DNA of 9,683 nucleotides, taken from NCBI GenBank assembly GCA_947625075.1, contig CANQMY010000031.1, positions 1 to 9,683 on the forward strand, in the 5' to 3' direction. Numbering within the stretch: position 1 is the first letter of the stretch; each line of letters starts with the position of its first letter. This stretch comes from an uncultured Clostridia bacterium (GTDB taxonomy: Bacteria; Bacillota; Clostridia; TANB77; CAG-508). Shown here piece by piece: positions 6,449 to 9,683 of this stretch. A program made the translations under genes and the position numbers. The notes beneath the pieces are model-generated. The model saw nothing but the letters and a program-made list of their open reading frames with translations. It ran no database searches and was not told the origin of the DNA.

Positions 6449-7432
6449 ATGGAAAAAGAAAAAATTAGTGTTTTAGTTCCAGTATATAATTCAGAAAAAT
6501 ATTTAACTAGATGTATAGAAAGTATATTAAATCAAACATATAAAAATATAGAACTAATAATTGTAAATGATGGATCGAACGACAAGTCTTATGAAATTAT
6601 AGAGGAATATAAAAAAAGAGATAATAGAATAAAAGCTTTGCATACTGAAAATAAAGGAGTAAGTTATGCAAGAAACTTAGGACTAGATAGTGCAAGTGGA
6701 GATTTTTTAGCGTTTGTAGATAGTGATGATTATATTGATGAAGATTATCTAGAAACGCTTTATAAATATTTAAAAAATGAAAATGCAGATATAAGTATGT
6801 GCAATTGCAAATTTATAGAAGAAAATTTAAATAAATCTTATACGAAGACTTTTGGAATTAATAATATTTTAGTTATGAATAATGAAGAAGCTGTAGAAAA
6901 TCTTTTTTATTATAATTACATGAGACATAGTCCTTGGGGAAAGTTATATAAAAAAGATATTTTTGAGGGATGTAGATATAAAATAAATAGACAATATGAA
7001 GATTTAGAATTAACATATAAGCTATTTTTAAAAGCAAAGAAATTAGTATATATACCGGAATGTAAATATAATTACTTGTTAAGAAAAGGAAGCATAATAC
7101 ATAGTGACATAAAGAAATCTAATATAGAAGCAATATTACTTTATACAGAAGAAATATTAAAAGAAATTGAAAAAAATCATAAAAATATAGTAAAATCAGC
7201 GGAATTTTTAGTAGCTAAACATTCATTAAGTTTATGGTATAAAGTTCCTAATAAAAAAGAAAATAAGGAATATTTAAAAAAAGCAACTAACAATATAAAA
7301 AAATATAGGAAAGGAATTTTAAAAAATAGTAAAGTAAATAAAAAATCAAAAACATTATTTTACATATCATATTTAGGTAGAATTCCATATAAAATTTTAA
7401 CTAAAATAATAAAGAAAATTCAGAAGGGATAA
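6449..7432 (+). CDS. Family 2 glycosyltransferase (GT-A fold)
   Basis: This 327-residue enzyme is expected to add one sugar to the growing lipid-linked repeat unit at the inner membrane face. The GT2 domain fills about residues 5-215. It opens with ISVLVPVYNSEKYLTRCIESIL, then IIVNDGSNDKS with nucleotide-binding D41, then GVSYARNLGL. The metal-binding DSD (D91-D93) lies in FLAFVDSDDYID. Further along are HSPWGKLYKKDIF and QYEDLELTYKL, the latter a probable catalytic acid region. The C-terminal 100 residues are very lysine-rich and may bind the membrane surface. ATG 6449 has AGAGGA 4 nt upstream. The gene sits 17 nt after the ATP-grasp gene and 18 nt before the polymerase gene. Donor and linkage cannot be read from sequence. 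Confidence 0.93.
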   Translation: MEKEKISVLVPVYNSEKYLTRCIESILNQTYKNIELIIVNDGSNDKSYEIIEEYKKRDNRIKALHTENKGVSYARNLGLDSASGDFLAFVDSDDYIDEDYLETLYKYLKNENADISMCNCKFIEENLNKSYTKTFGINNILVMNNEEAVENLFYYNYMRHSPWGKLYKKDIFEGCRYKINRQYEDLELTYKLFLKAKKLVYIPECKYNYLLRKGSIIHSDIKKSNIEAILLYTEEILKEIEKNHKNIVKSAEFLVAKHSLSLWYKVPNKKENKEYLKKATNNIKKYRKGILKNSKVNKKSKTLFYISYLGRIPYKILTKIIKKIQKG

Positions 7433-7450
7433 AGTAAAGGGGAAAATAAA

Positions 7451-8635
7451 ATGGTATCTTATGTGGCAATAATATTAATATCAACCGCAATTGCTTTAAT
7501 AACAGAATTAGTAGAAAAAAAGACAGATAAGAAATGGATTGTATGGATACTTGTTATTTGTACAATATTATTTCCAGCAATAATAGGCGGATTAAGATAT
7601 GGAGTTGGAACAGATGAATTAAATGTATATAAGCCTATATTTGAAAGTGTAAAAGAAGGAGTTTATACAAATAGAGGAAGAACAATAGAAATAGGATATA
7701 TATTACTAAATAAGTTAGTAATTTTAGTAAATGGAGACTTTAATATAGTAATGTTTTTAGCGTCACTTATTACAGTTGCATTTACATATTTCGGAATAAG
7801 AAATTATAAAGATAAAGTAAGCACAACTCTTGCATGGTTTTTCTTTTTAATTTTATTTTATCAAAGATCATTTAACTTAGTAAGACAAATGATTGCTGTT
7901 GCAATAGTGTTCTTTGGATTTAAATATTTAAATTTAAGAGAAAGAAAAGAAGATGAAGAAAAGAAAAAATATGCATTATATTATTTTCTTCAAACATTAA
8001 AATATATAATTTGTGTATTACTCGCAGCATCATTCCATACAACAGCATTAATGATGCTTGTTGCAATTTTTGTTAGACCAATTTATTCAAATAGTAAATA
8101 TAAATATGTATCACTTATAACTTTTATTTGTTTAATTGCATTATTACTAAATCTAAAATCAATATATAATTTTATGCAACAATATCCAATATTACAAAAG
8201 TATGGAGGATATTTTAAAAATATAGGAAAATATCGTATAGGACTAGCTTATTTTGTAAAAATAGTTATACCTTGTATAATACCATATTTTTTCATGATAA
8301 AAACTATACAAAATGATAAAAAAATGTCACTTCTATTTTGCTTTACTATAGTAAGTTGTATTTTATATTTGTTAGCATATTTGACAAAAACACATGGAGA
8401 AAGAATATCTCATTATTTTCAAATTAGTGAAGTAATTTTATTTCCATTTTATATTAAAGTTTTCTATGAAAAGTGGAAAGATAAAAAATTTGTATTTATT
8501 TCAATTATAACTGCATTTCTAGCACTTAATATAGGAATATGGTACAACGACTATATTCGTAAAGGAATGGATGAAACTATCCCTTATAGAACAATATTTC
8601 AGAAAGATGAGTTAAAAGAAGAGGAACGAAAATGA
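7451..8635 (+). CDS. EpsG/Wzy-type polysaccharide polymerase
   Basis: This 394-residue multi-pass membrane protein has about ten hydrophobic segments. It matches the EpsG family, which polymerises flipped lipid-linked repeat units outside the membrane. Family features seen are GLRYGVGTDELNVY (47-60), EIGYILLNKLV (80-90), the NLVRQMIAVAI segment (142-152, R145), and FHTTAL (195-200). A highly charged loop (RERKEDEEKKK) follows near 163-173. Later arginine/histidine-containing loops such as THGERISHYFQ are typical of Wzy-like enzymes. ATG 7451 has AAAGGGGA 7 nt upstream, 18 nt after the GT2 gene. Its stop overlaps the start of the flippase gene (ATGA), which suggests coupled synthesis of polymerase and flippase. 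O-antigen-ligase-type proteins have a similar topology, but the GLRYGVGTD motif and the context favour EpsG. Confidence 0.9.
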   Translation: MVSYVAIILISTAIALITELVEKKTDKKWIVWILVICTILFPAIIGGLRYGVGTDELNVYKPIFESVKEGVYTNRGRTIEIGYILLNKLVILVNGDFNIVMFLASLITVAFTYFGIRNYKDKVSTTLAWFFFLILFYQRSFNLVRQMIAVAIVFFGFKYLNLRERKEDEEKKKYALYYFLQTLKYIICVLLAASFHTTALMMLVAIFVRPIYSNSKYKYVSLITFICLIALLLNLKSIYNFMQQYPILQKYGGYFKNIGKYRIGLAYFVKIVIPCIIPYFFMIKTIQNDKKMSLLFCFTIVSCILYLLAYLTKTHGERISHYFQISEVILFPFYIKVFYEKWKDKKFVFISIITAFLALNIGIWYNDYIRKGMDETIPYRTIFQKDELKEEERK

Positions 8636-9683
8636 AAGAATCAGTAAAAAAGAATTACATATATAATTTAATATATCATATTTTGATCCTTATTTTACCA
8701 CTTCTAACTGCTCCATATATATCAAGAGTTTTAGGTGCTGAAAAAATAGGAATATATAGTTATGTAATATCTATTTCAGCATATTTTATAACATTTGGAA
8801 CATTAGGAATGACAATATATGGGCAAAGAGAAATTGCTTATAGACAGAAAAATAAAAAAGAATGTAGTAAAATATTTTGGGAAATTTTAATATTAAAATT
8901 TGTTACTATGACTATATCTACTATTTGCTTTTATTTTATGTTTGCAAAAGAAAGTACATATAGTATATTTTATAAAATTTTATTATTAGAACTTATTGGA
9001 ACTTGCTTTGATATAAGTTGGTTTTTTCAAGGATTAGAACAATTTAAGAAAACAATAAAAATAAATACAATAGTTAAAATAACAAGTGTAATTGCAATCT
9101 TTTGTTTAGTAAAAACAAAAGATGATTTATATAAGTATATAATTATTTATGCACTTTCAGTTTTACTTGGAAATCTCTCTTTATGGTTATACTTACCAAA
9201 ATATATACAAAAAGTAAAAATAAATGAACTTAAAATATTAAGACATATTAAACCTACAATATCATTTTTTATTCCACAAATTGCAATGCAAGTATATACT
9301 TTGTTAGACAAAACAATGATAGGAAATATAATACCAGACAAATCTGAGGTAGGTTTTTATGAACAAAGTCAAAAAGTAGTTAGAATGGTATTAACATTAA
9401 TTACATCTTTAGGAACAGTAATGCTTCCAAGAATTGCAAGCAAATTTTCAGAAGGAAAAAAAGAACAAGTACAAGATTATATGAAAAAATCATTTAATTT
9501 TGTATTTCTATTAGCATATCCAATGATTTTTGGAATTATTGCAGTATCTAAAAACTTTGTACCAGTATTTTTTGGAGCAGGATATGACAAAGTATCAATA
9601 ATAATGAATGTAATAAGCCCAATAATTTTGCTTATTGGATTAAACACAATAATCGGAACACAGTATTTAATTACAACTAAAAG
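8632..9683 (+). CDS. Wzx-type polysaccharide flippase, 3' end outside window
   Basis: This frame is open from ATG 8632 to the window end (350 complete codons), about three quarters of the usual 470-480 residues. The protein is a serial membrane protein of the polysaccharide transporter (PST/MOP, Wzx) family, which moves lipid-linked repeat units to the outer face. The start is typical: VKKNYIYNLIYHILILILPLLTAPYISRVLG, given here as residues 5-35, then EKIGIYSY and GMTIYGQREIAY. Later hallmarks are SWFFQGLEQFKKT, FIPQIAMQVYTLLDKTMIG, EVGFYEQSQKVVRM and VMLPRIASKFSEGK. The start codon overlaps the polymerase stop by 4 nt. The ribosome binding site (GAGGA, 8621-8625, 6-nt spacer) lies inside the polymerase gene, so translation is probably coupled. 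No frame break was found on reading every codon to the end. Confidence 0.94.
   Translation, partial: MKESVKKNYIYNLIYHILILILPLLTAPYISRVLGAEKIGIYSYVISISAYFITFGTLGMTIYGQREIAYRQKNKKECSKIFWEILILKFVTMTISTICFYFMFAKESTYSIFYKILLLELIGTCFDISWFFQGLEQFKKTIKINTIVKITSVIAIFCLVKTKDDLYKYIIIYALSVLLGNLSLWLYLPKYIQKVKINELKILRHIKPTISFFIPQIAMQVYTLLDKTMIGNIIPDKSEVGFYEQSQKVVRMVLTLITSLGTVMLPRIASKFSEGKKEQVQDYMKKSFNFVFLLAYPMIFGIIAVSKNFVPVFFGAGYDKVSIIMNVISPIILLIGLNTIIGTQYLITTK

Noticed and set aside
9147..9341. Minus-strand open frame of 64 codons within the flippase gene
   Set aside because: It lies wholly inside the clear Wzx coding frame and shows no motif or start signal.
1..9683. CRISPR arrays, tRNA or rRNA genes, insertion sequences, phage attachment sites
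   Set aside because: No regularly spaced direct repeats, transposase-like reading frames, terminal inverted repeats or recognisable RNA genes were seen on either strand.

Overview
The window is very A/T-rich and almost every gene lies on the + strand. It has strong Shine-Dalgarno sites of the AGGA/GGAGG type, rho-independent terminators and a LytR-CpsA-Psr wall-polymer ligase. UGA is used as a stop, so the genetic code is standard. This fits a low-GC Gram-positive bacterium, most likely a Clostridia-like Firmicute. That placement rests on base composition and gene content only, not on a marker-gene comparison.

Region 1 (1-2196) is the end of a heat-shock operon. It holds the C-terminal part of dnaK, an intergenic stem-loop, and dnaJ, followed by a strong terminator. 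The dnaJ reading frame is broken by one extra base near 1486, inside the zinc-finger region. Both halves are otherwise intact, so this is either a recent lesion or a sequencing/assembly error.

Region 2 (2197-9683 and beyond) is a surface-polysaccharide (capsule or exopolysaccharide) operon with its own sigma-A type promoter at 2221-2250. The gene order is: LCP ligase; a GT4 glycosyltransferase fused to an Alg14/PssD-like domain; an Alg13/PssE-like catalytic partner; a TupA-like ATP-grasp enzyme; a GT2 glycosyltransferase; an EpsG/Wzy-type polymerase; and a Wzx-type flippase cut by the window end. Gaps run from 53 nt down to a 4-nt overlap and no internal terminator is visible, so the genes are probably co-transcribed.

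Together they describe a Wzx/Wzy-dependent pathway. Glycosyltransferases build a lipid-linked repeat unit on the cytoplasmic face, and the ATP-grasp enzyme may add an amino-acid or similar amide substituent. Wzx flips the unit, the EpsG-like protein polymerises it, and the LCP protein attaches the polymer to the wall. No priming sugar-phosphate transferase and no chain-length/tyrosine-kinase genes occur in the window; they may lie downstream or elsewhere.

The most unusual feature is the single 525-residue protein that joins a membrane-anchored GT4 enzyme to an Alg14-like subunit, directly before the gene for its Alg13-like partner. This implies a physically coupled two-step sugar-transfer machine.
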